This document shows positions 1-7,981 of a DNA stretch of 15,684 nucleotides, in pieces. The notes under the pieces were generated by a model. It did no database searches. It saw only the letters and a list, made by a program, of their open reading frames with translations, and was not told the origin of the DNA. Where the stretch lies: positions 1-15,684 of the forward strand of contig DAHVFH010000190.1 in assembly GCA_027317105.1 (NCBI GenBank), written 5' to 3'. Both the position numbers and the translations under genes were made by a program. How positions within the stretch are numbered: position 1 is the first letter of the stretch; the number at the start of each line of letters is the position of its first letter. This stretch comes from Cytophagales bacterium. GTDB lineage: Bacteria > Bacteroidota > Bacteroidia > Cytophagales > Cyclobacteriaceae.

Positions 1-479
1 AAAAGGTAAGAAAATTGAATTACTTCCAATTTTGGGACGAAAATTTATCCCGCCAAAGTCGGGATAAAATCCGGGATTTTCACAAAAAAATCATTTTTTA
101 AACTCGGGATAAAAAACCCGAAATCTTTGGAAATTAGCGCGCTGTCTGAAATCAGTAGGCATATTTTAATTTTTTATTTTGACAGAAATATAGGAGAAAT
201 GAACATTTCTAATTGTCCTCGATTTTGTCGAATAAAATTGCTCATGTGATGAAGTGCTCTGGTTGAAGTACATTATTAATTGACCCAACCACGAGCGCAC
301 CGCAGACGGCAGTTTCCGTTACGGCCACCTTTGAGTCTGCAGTTCAGACCACCGAGGCTACAAAGTTTTTAAACTATCCTACTGGTTCCCACATCAAAGG
401 AGTGGCGACTCTTAATTTTTCCTTGGCCGTAAATTGAAAAATAATCAACAAATAGTTAACACTATCCTCCATCAGCTAA
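1..479. other. Intergenic region without a supported gene
   Basis: No reading frame here has a plausible start together with protein-like composition. The left third (about 44-120) is a cluster of small inverted repeats built on CGGGAT/ATCCCG. Positions about 285-365 are visibly richer in G and C than their surroundings and contain short dyads (GTCTG-N5-CAGAC, CCGT-T-ACGG). A start-less open frame (267-434, plus) runs through this patch; it could be a gene remnant but is not callable. No terminator with a clear T tract was found directly after the permease stop at 480. Confidence 0.6.
44..120. repeat. Cluster of CGGGAT-type hairpins
   Basis: A perfect 9-bp stem TTTATCCCG (44-52) / CGGGATAAA (60-68) encloses a 7-nt loop. 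It is followed by the near-palindrome ATCCGGGAT (69-77), and CGGG (105-108) pairs with CCCG (117-120). CGGGAT occurs three times in about 50 bp. This may be the transcription end of a gene left of the window or a short interspersed repeat; no clean T tract follows on either strand. Confidence 0.5.
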
Positions 480-2894
480 TCACTCACTTCTCAGTGAATC
501 CACTGGTTTGGCAAGCGCAGCTTTGAAGGCTTGAAAGGCTACCGTGAGCCAGGCAATTAATAGAGCCCCTATCGAACTGACCGCAAAAACCATCACCGTT
601 ATCTCCACGCGGTAGGCAAATTGTTTCAACCAATAGTCCAATAAAAAGTAAGCGGGCACGATGGCTAAGGCGATGGAAACAATCACTAACGCGGTAAACT
701 CTTTTGAAAGTAAAGTCGTAATTCCTGAAACGCTGGCACCCATGGCCTTACGGATTCCAATTTCTTTTGTGCGTTGCTCAGTCGTGAAGGCGGCTAACGC
801 AAACAAACCGAGGCTGGCTATTACAATAGCCAACACACTAAAAACCGTAAACAAAGAGCCTAGCCGTTGCTCCTCACGAAAAAGTTGATCAAAATTCTGA
901 TCGAGGAAAGCATACTCAAATGGATCGCCTGAAGCATATTCTTTCCAAAGCTCCGTAGTTTCTTTTACTGCATTTTCGGGATTACCCGAATACCGCACCA
1001 ACAAGTTATTCGATTTATCGGTGAGGCGCAGCACCATCGGTCGCACTTTCATTTTATAAGACTCAAAATTGAAATCTTTCACCACACCGATTACCCTCAT
1101 GAAAACCTCCTTTGAGTTTCCATTATCACCATCGAAGACAATCAATTTTTCCTGAATCGGTTTTTCCCAGCCCAATTCACGCACAGCGGCCTCATTCAAA
1201 ACAACCGATGATGAATCGGAAGGAAAATCGCGGGAAAAATAACGGCCTTGCACCAGCTCAAATTTCATGATGTCTGCATGGTCGTAATCAGCAAAGTAGG
1301 TTCCCATCACATGGTCTTTACGATTGACGGAATTACGAAAAACTGTTGTGTTGTTAACGCCCGGAAAAACATTGTTAGTAAAGCTGGCCTTCTCAATACC
1401 TTTCTTCGTTAAGAGGGTATTCTTAAAAGCCATTTGATTGGTGGCCATACGGCTGGTATTGCTGATGATTAACACATTGTGTTTATCCAAGCCCATGTTT
1501 CGCTCTTGCAAAAACTTAATCTGTTGGTAAACGGTGCTGGTGCAAATAATAAGAATAATGGATAAGGCAAATTGAAACACCACCAACCCGCTGCGAATCC
1601 CTTTACTTTTTATTCCGGCCCTGACTTTTCCTTTCAACACCTCCACCGCACTAAAGCTGGTTAAATAAAAAGCCGGATAACTGCCTGCCAATAAACCGAT
1701 CACCGCAACCAAGCCGATCGCTCCAGCTAAGACCGGAATACTCACCAGCGAATTAAAGGATAGTTGTTTTCCGGAAAGGATATTAAATTGGGGAAGGAGA
1801 AGACCGGCAATCAACATGGCCAGCACCACCGCGATGCACGCATACACAACCGACTCTGCCAGGAATTGCCAAATCATTTGACTGTGAACCGAACCCAAAA
1901 TTTTTCGCAGCCCAACTTCTTTCGCACGGCCTGCCGACCGGGCCGTAGATAAATTCATAAAGTTGATACAGGCGATAAGCAAAATAAAAACACCAACAGC
2001 ACCGAAAACATAGATGTATGTAATATTTCCAGCGGGTTCAATATCATCGCGCCAGGTTGAGTGAAGGCGAGTGTCAAGCATGGGAAAGGGAACATACGCA
2101 TATTCATTGCCAGCTTGATGAAATTTGTCGATCGATACCCCCATGAACTTGATGATCTCGGGTGAGATGTGATTATCCGTAATTTCATTCAGTCGTTTGG
2201 CAACATCATCGATGTGGGTTTGAGGGCTTTTTCTAAAATAGGTGTATAAGCCATTATTCAACCATTGTACGGAGCTGTACCATCCTTTTTCTGAGCTTGT
2301 GGAAATAATGGCCGCAAATGAAAAGTGGGAATTGTGAGGAGGGGCTTCTGCTATTCCTGTTACCTTGAAAGATTTGTTTTCATTCCCGATGGTGAGGAGT
2401 TTGCCAAACGCTGGCCCTTTAAAATACTTTGCTGCCAAATCAGGTGTGAGGACGATGCTATTGGGTTCTTTTAGCGCTGTGTTTGGATCTCCTTCTAATA
2501 ATTTAAAAGAGAAGAACTGGAAAAAATTGGAGTCAGCAAAGAGTATTTTTTTTTCGGTAAATGACAGATCGCCATTTTTAAACACTATGTTGTTGCGTCT
2601 ATCGATTCGAATTGCTGCCTCCACGCCAGGAATATCAGCAACCATAGTGGCCGCTAACGGTGGACAGGTAGTAGTCGTGTTAATATCCTGTCCCGCAATT
2701 CTTCCGTGTAAACCAACCCGATAAATGTTCTCCGCATTTTTATGAAAACGATCATAGCTGAATTCATCAGCGATGTAAAGAATAATGAACAGGCACGCGG
2801 CCACTCCGGTGGCTAAGCCAAAAATATTAACAGTCGAATAGAAGGAATGCTTGCGAATATTACGCAGGGCAACAATAAAATAGTTTTTCAGCAT
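480..2894 (-). CDS. ABC transporter permease, FtsX/MacB family (second permease)
   Basis: An 804-residue inner-membrane permease of the MacB_PCD/FtsX type, the usual size for single-chain, duplicated Bacteroidota permeases. Near residues 21-42 is the first membrane helix (VNIFGLATG onward), followed by a large periplasmic domain up to about 290. The first FtsX unit spans about 290-415 with EVGLRKILG at 326-334 and YPAFYLT at 406-412. A second amphipathic anchor lies near 435-455, then a second extracytoplasmic part, and the final FtsX unit carries KEIGIRKAMGAS near 713. It would pair with the ATPase and HlyD-type adaptor encoded upstream to move a substrate across or out of the inner membrane; the substrate cannot be read from sequence. 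The nearest gene upstream is the other permease, separated by 218 bp holding a stump of a related gene. No sigma-54-like element is visible directly upstream, so it probably depends on read-through from the first permease. Confidence 0.9.
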   Translation of the reverse strand: MLKNYFIVALRNIRKHSFYSTVNIFGLATGVAACLFIILYIADEFSYDRFHKNAENIYRVGLHGRIAGQDINTTTTCPPLAATMVADIPGVEAAIRIDRRNNIVFKNGDLSFTEKKILFADSNFFQFFSFKLLEGDPNTALKEPNSIVLTPDLAAKYFKGPAFGKLLTIGNENKSFKVTGIAEAPPHNSHFSFAAIISTSSEKGWYSSVQWLNNGLYTYFRKSPQTHIDDVAKRLNEITDNHISPEIIKFMGVSIDKFHQAGNEYAYVPFPMLDTRLHSTWRDDIEPAGNITYIYVFGAVGVFILLIACINFMNLSTARSAGRAKEVGLRKILGSVHSQMIWQFLAESVVYACIAVVLAMLIAGLLLPQFNILSGKQLSFNSLVSIPVLAGAIGLVAVIGLLAGSYPAFYLTSFSAVEVLKGKVRAGIKSKGIRSGLVVFQFALSIILIICTSTVYQQIKFLQERNMGLDKHNVLIISNTSRMATNQMAFKNTLLTKKGIEKASFTNNVFPGVNNTTVFRNSVNRKDHVMGTYFADYDHADIMKFELVQGRYFSRDFPSDSSSVVLNEAAVRELGWEKPIQEKLIVFDGDNGNSKEVFMRVIGVVKDFNFESYKMKVRPMVLRLTDKSNNLLVRYSGNPENAVKETTELWKEYASGDPFEYAFLDQNFDQLFREEQRLGSLFTVFSVLAIVIASLGLFALAAFTTEQRTKEIGIRKAMGASVSGITTLLSKEFTALVIVSIALAIVPAYFLLDYWLKQFAYRVEITVMVFAVSSIGALLIAWLTVAFQAFKAALAKPVDSLRSE

Positions 2895-2979
2895 AATGAT
2901 TCTTCTAATTAAATTATTTACTCAAAGACGAAATCAATTTCAGTTAGTTACCATTTTCAAAACAGTTTAACCTCAAGTA

Positions 2980-3004
2980 GTGACACCACTTCGAGTGGTG
3001 GCAC
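2980..3004. repeat. Perfect small hairpin between the permease genes
   Basis: CACCACT (2984-2990), loop TCG, AGTGGTG (2994-3000) form a perfect 7-bp stem. After one mismatch, GTG/CAC extends it to 2980-3004. No T tract follows on the minus strand, so it is not a standard terminator for the upstream permease. It sits exactly at the broken edge of the permease stump, which suggests a REP-like interspersed element or a recombination scar. Confidence 0.55.
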
Positions 3005-3007
3005 GCC

Positions 3008-3091
3008 TCACGCGCCAAAAATATTAACAGTTGAAAAAAAGGAATGCTTGCGAATATTACGCAGGGCAACAGTGAAATAGTTTTTCAGCAT
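3008..3091 (-). pseudogene. Truncated 5' end of an FtsX-type permease gene
   Basis: A 27-codon frame starting MLKNYFTVALRN and ending at a TGA right after NIFGA copies the start of the second permease. Positions 3014-3095 match 2817-2898 at 77 of 82 bases; the protein differs at residue 7 (T for I), at residue 19 (F for Y) and at the last codon, where homology stops. Its ATG lies 21 nt past the stop of the first permease, just where the next gene of an operon would begin. The remaining roughly 775 codons are missing. It is most simply the remnant of a third, tandem permease copy removed by deletion, or a partial duplication of the second permease. The 27-residue peptide, ending within the first membrane helix, is unlikely to be functional. 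Confidence 0.8.
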
Positions 3092-3112
3092 AATGGATTT
3101 ATTTTTATTTTA

Positions 3113-5518
3113 TTATTCGTCCCTTAACGTCTTTGTGGGATTCAACGAAGCGGTATAAAAAGTTTTGTGCCCCACTGCCGCAATGGCAATAACAACCATA
3201 GCAATGGTTGAAAAGGTTAAACTGGTGTAGTTCAATTTCAGGTAATAGGTCCAAATAGCATGCATCAAGAAATCGGAAGCGAAATAACCTAAAGCCCCTC
3301 CAATAATTGTCGCAATGCCAAGGTTCACAACGAATTCAAAATTGATGACCCCTGCGATGTTTCCGATAGATGCTCCCAGTACTTTGCGCACACCAATTTC
3401 CTTCATTTTCTTTTCGATGTTTAAGGAAACCAGCGTAAACAATCCAATGCCAGTCATCAAAGCGGCAAAGAAGCCCAGAAAACCAAACATCACCGTAACG
3501 TTGTGATTAATTTCGTTGGTCTCACTGAGTTGCTGATCAATCATTCTGCCTCCGTATAAGGTGTTCGGAAAAACCTCCTTCCATTTCCTTTCCATGAACT
3601 CGTTCACCACTTTCATTTTTTTCGGTTCGGTTTTCACCACCAATTGCTGATATTTTACTGGGGCGACATAGCGGATCATTAAGGGTTCTATGGGTTGCCA
3701 AAGTGCGCGGGCGAAAACGTTCTTGGCTACGCCAATCACATACAATTGCACGGTGTCCATCCATACTAACCGTTTGCCTATTGGGTTATCCTTCCATCCA
3801 AATTGCTTGACTAATTCTTCCGTTACAATCACCGATTCTTTTCGGTCAGTTTCCGAATCTTTATGGAACTTTCGTCCGGAGAGGAGTGACATGTCCATCG
3901 CTTCAAAATAATTATCACCTACTTCCATAATGTCAACTTCTTTTTCCAGTGCTCCGTATTTTATCGGGTCATTGTAAAAATTAAAGGGCACATGATGTTT
4001 CGATCCTGCAATCACTTCGATGTCCTTATTGGAAACAAGGGCATCCCGATAGGTATTGAAAGCACCTTCATTATTCACCCATGCAGAGATTACACCGTGG
4101 GTGGCAAAGCCTAAATCGTAATCCTTTTGGTAATTCCCATTTTGATAAAAAGCAACCCCCATGATTATGGACAATAAAGAAATCACGAACTGACCTCCTA
4201 ATAAAAACCGGGTGAACCAATTCGTTCCTCCAAATTTTGCTTTTCCTTTTAATATACTGACTGGCTCAAAGGAAGTGATATAGAAGGAAGGATAAGCGCC
4301 CGCTATAATAGCGGTGGCAAACAGCAACAGCACTAAGAACAATAAGAAGCCGGCATTTTCCGTGTAGCTCAAATTCAATTCCAGCCAAGGCCATAATGAA
4401 TCGTAGGCAGGCACTAACCACTCGGCCATGAGCAATCCCGTCAACAAACCGAGAAAACATAGCGCCAAATTCTCACCCATAAATTGAGCGATCAACTGAC
4501 TCCGCATACCGCCCATTACTTTTCGAATACCAATCTCCTTTAATCGTTTGCTTGAAATAGCAATGGACGTATTGGTAAAATTGAAGCAGGCCAATAGCAA
4601 AAGCATAGCCGCCATAATAGCCGGCACCGTGACTGCCTCATCTGGAATCCCCCCACCCAGGTAATCACTGTCGAGCCGAGGGTTGGCTCGATTGCGTTTC
4701 ATCATCCCATCAAAACATTCTAAATAATATTCACTGATCTTAAAATCCTCACGGACTTTATTCTGTGGCTCTACATATTGCTGGAGTTGCTTCGTGACCA
4801 GTGCCACATTCGTGGGATTCTCAATCTTTAGAAAAAGAACATGAGACCATCTTTTCCAATTGGTTTCGGAAACTTCTTTGTCGAGGTTGACATCCCAGAA
4901 ATTACTGAACAAGGTGATGACATCAAATCCAAAACTTGAATTCTCAGGTTGCTTCTTAAAGACTCCACCGATAATAAATTCTTTCGGTCGTCTTACGCCA
5001 TCGCTACCTAGCACAATCTGAGTAAGCGGCTGACCAACGACATCCTCTTTATTAAAATACTTTTTTGCTATTTTATCACTGATAAAAACCTTCCCTTTAT
5101 CATAAAAATTAGAAAAAACCCCGTGCTTCAATTGAAAAGTAAATAAATCAAAGAAGGCGGAGTCAGCATACGCAATCTGATCTCCAAATACCTCCTCACC
5201 TATTCGCATATCACAATACGATGACATGAAGCGAACCGTCTTATCGACTTCTTTAAAATTCTGTTTGATGTAGCCGCCCAGCGGCATGGGAGCCATCCCG
5301 TAACGATCTCGCTTCCCCTGAAATTCACGCCAAAACTGAACGCGATAAACCCTATCGGCATTGACATGACCTTTATCCCAGTTGTGGCTGAACTCCCAAT
5401 TCAGGTAGGCTGTAATGCAGCAGGCAATCGCGAGCCCCATACCAAACACATTGATAAGGATAAACAACTTGTTCTTCATCAAAGAACGAAAGGTGATGAG
5501 CAGGTAATTTTTGATCAT
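3113..5518 (-). CDS. ABC transporter permease, FtsX/MacB family (first permease)
   Basis: An 801-residue permease with the same plan as its neighbour but clearly divergent in sequence. It has an N-terminal membrane helix near residues 20-40 (ILINVFGMGLAIACC), a periplasmic MacB_PCD-like domain, a first FtsX unit with KEIGIRKVMGG near 329 and YPSFYITSF near 411, a second anchor near 440-460, and a terminal FtsX unit with KEIGVRKVLGAS near 708. Such proteins couple a cytoplasmic ATPase to a periplasmic adaptor. The gene lies 291 bp downstream of the ATPase gene, separated from it by a terminator, and has its own sigma-54-like promoter and upstream dyad, so it is probably transcribed independently of adaptor and ATPase but under the same control. 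The ATG at 5518 opens the conserved MIKNYLLITFRS start typical of the family, which supports it. The substrate is unknown. Confidence 0.9.
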   Translation of the reverse strand: MIKNYLLITFRSLMKNKLFILINVFGMGLAIACCITAYLNWEFSHNWDKGHVNADRVYRVQFWREFQGKRDRYGMAPMPLGGYIKQNFKEVDKTVRFMSSYCDMRIGEEVFGDQIAYADSAFFDLFTFQLKHGVFSNFYDKGKVFISDKIAKKYFNKEDVVGQPLTQIVLGSDGVRRPKEFIIGGVFKKQPENSSFGFDVITLFSNFWDVNLDKEVSETNWKRWSHVLFLKIENPTNVALVTKQLQQYVEPQNKVREDFKISEYYLECFDGMMKRNRANPRLDSDYLGGGIPDEAVTVPAIMAAMLLLLACFNFTNTSIAISSKRLKEIGIRKVMGGMRSQLIAQFMGENLALCFLGLLTGLLMAEWLVPAYDSLWPWLELNLSYTENAGFLLFLVLLLFATAIIAGAYPSFYITSFEPVSILKGKAKFGGTNWFTRFLLGGQFVISLLSIIMGVAFYQNGNYQKDYDLGFATHGVISAWVNNEGAFNTYRDALVSNKDIEVIAGSKHHVPFNFYNDPIKYGALEKEVDIMEVGDNYFEAMDMSLLSGRKFHKDSETDRKESVIVTEELVKQFGWKDNPIGKRLVWMDTVQLYVIGVAKNVFARALWQPIEPLMIRYVAPVKYQQLVVKTEPKKMKVVNEFMERKWKEVFPNTLYGGRMIDQQLSETNEINHNVTVMFGFLGFFAALMTGIGLFTLVSLNIEKKMKEIGVRKVLGASIGNIAGVINFEFVVNLGIATIIGGALGYFASDFLMHAIWTYYLKLNYTSLTFSTIAMVVIAIAAVGHKTFYTASLNPTKTLRDE

Positions 5519-5570
5519 GATGGCAAAGGTTTTGAGTAAGACGCTAAGGGTTGATCAAGAGTTGCTTCCT

Positions 5571-5590
5571 TAAGCCAATAAATGTGCCAA
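5571..5590 (-). promoter_or_regulatory. Sigma-54-like promoter of the first permease
   Basis: On the minus strand the site reads TTGGCACATTTATTGGCTTA. TTGGCAC matches the -24 element of sigma-54 promoters exactly. The -12 element begins TTG at the right spacing but continues GC one base late (TTGGC instead of TTGC). It lies 53 nt upstream of the ATG at 5518 and is nearly identical to the site before the adaptor gene (18 of 20 bases). The two TTGGC copies 12 bp apart could alternatively be a direct-repeat operator. Confidence 0.6.
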
Positions 5591-5640
5591 TGACAAAATT
5601 CCAACCGAATGGCCAAAAATGGAGATCAACGATCGGTCAC

Positions 5641-5677
5641 TGTACGAACATGAACAAAGGGTGTGCGGTTTACAGCT
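5641..5677 (-). promoter_or_regulatory. Candidate activator binding sites upstream of the first permease
   Basis: TGTACG-AACA-TGAACA (5641-5656) fits the dyad GTNCR-N4-YGNAC also found upstream of the adaptor gene. It is centred about 59 bp upstream of the sigma-54-like element. A half site TGTGCG at 5662-5667 begins 21 bp further out, reproducing the tandem spacing of the other promoter in degenerate form. The likely binder, by location, is the response regulator encoded at 8533-9918. Confidence 0.5.
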
Positions 5678-5721
5678 AACTAATCCGTCACTTCCGCTGG
5701 GTTACATTCGGAAAAGCGTAC

Positions 5722-5751
5722 AAAAAAATAAAGTCCCACCCCTGGGACTTT
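5722..5751 (-). terminator. Rho-independent terminator after the ABC ATPase gene
   Basis: On the minus strand a perfect 9-bp stem AAAGTCCCA/TGGGACTTT with a GGGG loop is followed by A and seven T residues. It lies about 60 nt beyond the ATPase stop and about 130 nt before the promoter of the first permease, so it splits the exporter genes into two transcription units. Confidence 0.9.
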
Positions 5752-5809
5752 ATCATAACCTAACCTAACCTATGAAAAATGAATCAGGATAAATCCTGAT
5801 ACTTAATGC

Positions 5810-6499
5810 TTATACGTGAAATTGTTCCTTAATGTTTTCCGTTACAATTTTTCCGTCAAATAAATTAACGATACGATGAGCATAGTTGGCATCGTAGGGT
5901 GAGTGCGTTACCATCAATATGGTTGTTCCCTCTTCATTCAATTGCGATAACAACTTCATTACTTCTTCTCCATTGGCGGAATCCAAATTACCCGTAGGCT
6001 CATCGGCAAGAATCACCTTTGGCTTAGCCACAATAGCGCGTGAAATAGCAACGCGTTGTTGCTGACCACCCGAAAGTTGCTGCGGAAAATGGTTTCTACG
6101 ATGCATGATGTTCATGCGTTCCAACACCTCTTCTACTCTTTTTTTGCGTTCGTCCGAAGGCACTTTCATGTAAAGCAAGGGAAGCTCTACATTTTCGAAT
6201 ACAGTCAACTCATCAATCAAGTTAAAGCTCTGGAACACAAAACCAATCGATCCTTTTCGTAACTGGGCACGTTGCCGCTCAGAATATTTGGCCACTTCGT
6301 GGTCGCCAAAAAAATATTCACCACCTGATGGATTGTCGAGCAAACCAAGGATATTAAGCAACGTTGATTTACCACAACCGGAAGGCCCCATGATGGCCAC
6401 AAATTCACCATCTTGGATTTCCATGTTAATGTTATTGAGCGCAGTCGTTTCCACTTCTTCGGTGGTGTAAACTTTTTCGAGGTTTTTTAATTTGATCAT
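5810..6499 (-). CDS. ABC transporter ATP-binding protein, MacB/LolD type
   Basis: A 229-residue cytoplasmic ATPase that should energise the large FtsX-type permeases encoded next to it. All nucleotide-binding motifs are intact: Walker A GPSGCGKST at 38-46, Q-loop glutamine at 90, signature LSGGQ at 142-146, Walker B ILADEP ending with the catalytic E167, the following GNLDS D-loop, and switch histidine H199. The length and the segment SFNLIDELTVFENVELPLLY after the Q-loop are typical of the MacB/LolD group. It follows the adaptor gene by 119 nt with no terminator between them, so the two are probably co-transcribed, and it ends before a strong terminator. Whether it serves one or both permeases cannot be told from sequence. 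Confidence 0.95.
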   Translation of the reverse strand: MIKLKNLEKVYTTEEVETTALNNINMEIQDGEFVAIMGPSGCGKSTLLNILGLLDNPSGGEYFFGDHEVAKYSERQRAQLRKGSIGFVFQSFNLIDELTVFENVELPLLYMKVPSDERKKRVEEVLERMNIMHRRNHFPQQLSGGQQQRVAISRAIVAKPKVILADEPTGNLDSANGEEVMKLLSQLNEEGTTILMVTHSPYDANYAHRIVNLFDGKIVTENIKEQFHV

Positions 6500-6618
6500 A
6501 GCGTGTTCGGTTAATCGTGGGATGAGATTAGTTGGGATTTAGTTTTAAGTGTACTTAATTTTATTTCTTTGGTTACAAGGTAAGACGCGTTTCGTATAAA
6601 AAAGTTGCATTCCTCGTG

Positions 6619-7887
6619 TTAATTCAAGATCAATACTTCATTGTTCCCAAAATTTTCATACGAGGAAGTGATCACATGATCGCCCGGTTTTAATCCTTCC
6701 AGCACTTCAAAGTATTCGGAGCCCATCTTGCGCCCAAGTTTAACTTCCCGCTTCACAGCCCGGTTTGTTCCAGCTTCAACAAGAAATACCCAGTTGCCAC
6801 CCGTGTCTTTATAGAAGCCACCCATTGGCAGTAAGAGTTCTTGCGAAGGCTGACCTAATTCAATCCGCAAACGAAGGGACAATCCTCTGCGCAAGCCTTT
6901 TGGAGTTTCTCCAACAAAATTCATATCTACTTCAAAACGGCCATTAGTAATACTTGGGTAGATATACATGATTTCAAGATTGTATGTTTTGCCATCAAAA
7001 TCAGTTGAAGCAGGCAGGCCAGCAGAAATCTTAGGTAGGTACAATTCATCAATAGGTACGCGGACTTTATATTCACCGACTACATCCACCTGACCAACAC
7101 GTTGCGCAGTGGTAACGGCCTGCCCAACTTCCCAATGTATAGGTGTGGCGAGCTGACCGTCTATTGGCGCTTTGATGTTTAAATTGTCTAGAATTGTTCT
7201 AACGGATGCCAAATTTTGTTTCAAACGCTCGTCAGACAAATCCAGATCTCTTAATGAAAGAGCCCTACTTACTGAATCTATCTTATACGCTTCATAGGTA
7301 AATTTCCTGCGTTCAAGGTTATATAAATAGTGCGCCTTGGTTTGCTCAAAATCCTGCTGGGCAATGAGTTTTTTCTCAATCAAAATTTTTTGCCTTTCGT
7401 ATTGAGGACGGTAAATGGCTAGTTGATTCTCGATCAAAGCCAAATTTCCTCGTTGAGTAAGATCTTGGTTTCCAATGTTGATACGCGTATCCCGCGAGCG
7501 ATTAATGCTTTGCATCAAATCAGATTCTTGCTGAAGAACTGCTATTTCCCTGTTAAGGTTGGATATCTCAATGATCAAGTCACCTTTTTTTACCATGGCA
7601 CCACTTTCGCGAACAACCCTTTTTATTGTGCCTCCTTCTATGGCATCAAGGTAAACTGTTCGTGCTGGCTCAACTGAACCTGTCTGAGGAATGTATTCTT
7701 TAAACTCACCCATTTTCACATCCGAAATAGTGACCTTATCTTTTTCGGTTTTAAAAGTGGATCGTCTGTCAGCAAAAATGAATTGATAGGCCACAAAGAC
7801 AACCAATGCAACTATGCCAAAGTAAGTTGATACCTTCTTTACGGTAAACCTTTTCTTCTTTATTTTCTTGTCCATTAACTCCTGCAT
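6619..7887 (-). CDS. HlyD/MacA-type periplasmic adaptor (efflux) protein
   Basis: A 422-residue membrane-fusion protein with a short basic cytoplasmic N-terminus (KKIKKKRFTVKK), one membrane anchor at about 22-40, and a periplasmic remainder. The lipoyl-like half around residues 70-108 contains GTIKRVVRESGAMVKKGD. A long helical hairpin runs about 110-232, the second lipoyl half (NIKAPIDGQL) lies at 237-246, then a beta-barrel and a membrane-proximal domain ending in GLKPGDHVITSSYENF. In MacAB-type systems this protein links the ATPase-permease to a TolC-like outer-membrane channel; no such channel gene is in the window. It heads the transcription unit with the ATPase, behind a sigma-54-like promoter. 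A second ATG at 7875 (MDKKIKKKRF, 418 residues) is possible: it resembles common family starts and has AGGAG upstream, though only 3 nt away. Confidence 0.92.
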   Translation of the reverse strand: MQELMDKKIKKKRFTVKKVSTYFGIVALVVFVAYQFIFADRRSTFKTEKDKVTISDVKMGEFKEYIPQTGSVEPARTVYLDAIEGGTIKRVVRESGAMVKKGDLIIEISNLNREIAVLQQESDLMQSINRSRDTRINIGNQDLTQRGNLALIENQLAIYRPQYERQKILIEKKLIAQQDFEQTKAHYLYNLERRKFTYEAYKIDSVSRALSLRDLDLSDERLKQNLASVRTILDNLNIKAPIDGQLATPIHWEVGQAVTTAQRVGQVDVVGEYKVRVPIDELYLPKISAGLPASTDFDGKTYNLEIMYIYPSITNGRFEVDMNFVGETPKGLRRGLSLRLRIELGQPSQELLLPMGGFYKDTGGNWVFLVEAGTNRAVKREVKLGRKMGSEYFEVLEGLKPGDHVITSSYENFGNNEVLILN

Positions 7888-7910
7888 AGTGATTTTATTC
7901 TTTCCCCCTC

Positions 7911-7930
7911 TAAGCCAACTAATGTGCCAA
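7911..7930 (-). promoter_or_regulatory. Sigma-54-like promoter of the adaptor-ATPase unit
   Basis: On the minus strand the site reads TTGGCACATTAGTTGGCTTA, with a perfect TTGGCAC -24 element and TTGGC at the -12 position. It sits 24 nt before the ATG at 7887, which predicts a leader of only about 15 nt (about 27 nt if translation begins at 7875). It shares 18 of 20 bases with the site before the first permease. Both copies deviate from the consensus in the same way, with GC one base late. Confidence 0.62.
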
Positions 7931-7981
7931 CCTAATAAGGCGCATTGCAGCGCAATTTTCGGGTATTAGCGAGTACCGTTC

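Noticed and set aside
267..434. 56-codon open frame on the plus strand
   Set aside because: It lacks an ATG or a convincing alternative start with a ribosome binding site, and I recognise no family. Kept only as an observation, not a gene.
2999..3013. TGGCACG-N6-GC on the plus strand, a good sigma-54 consensus match
   Set aside because: It is formed by the hairpin between the permeases, points against all nearby genes, and has no dyad upstream. Probably chance.
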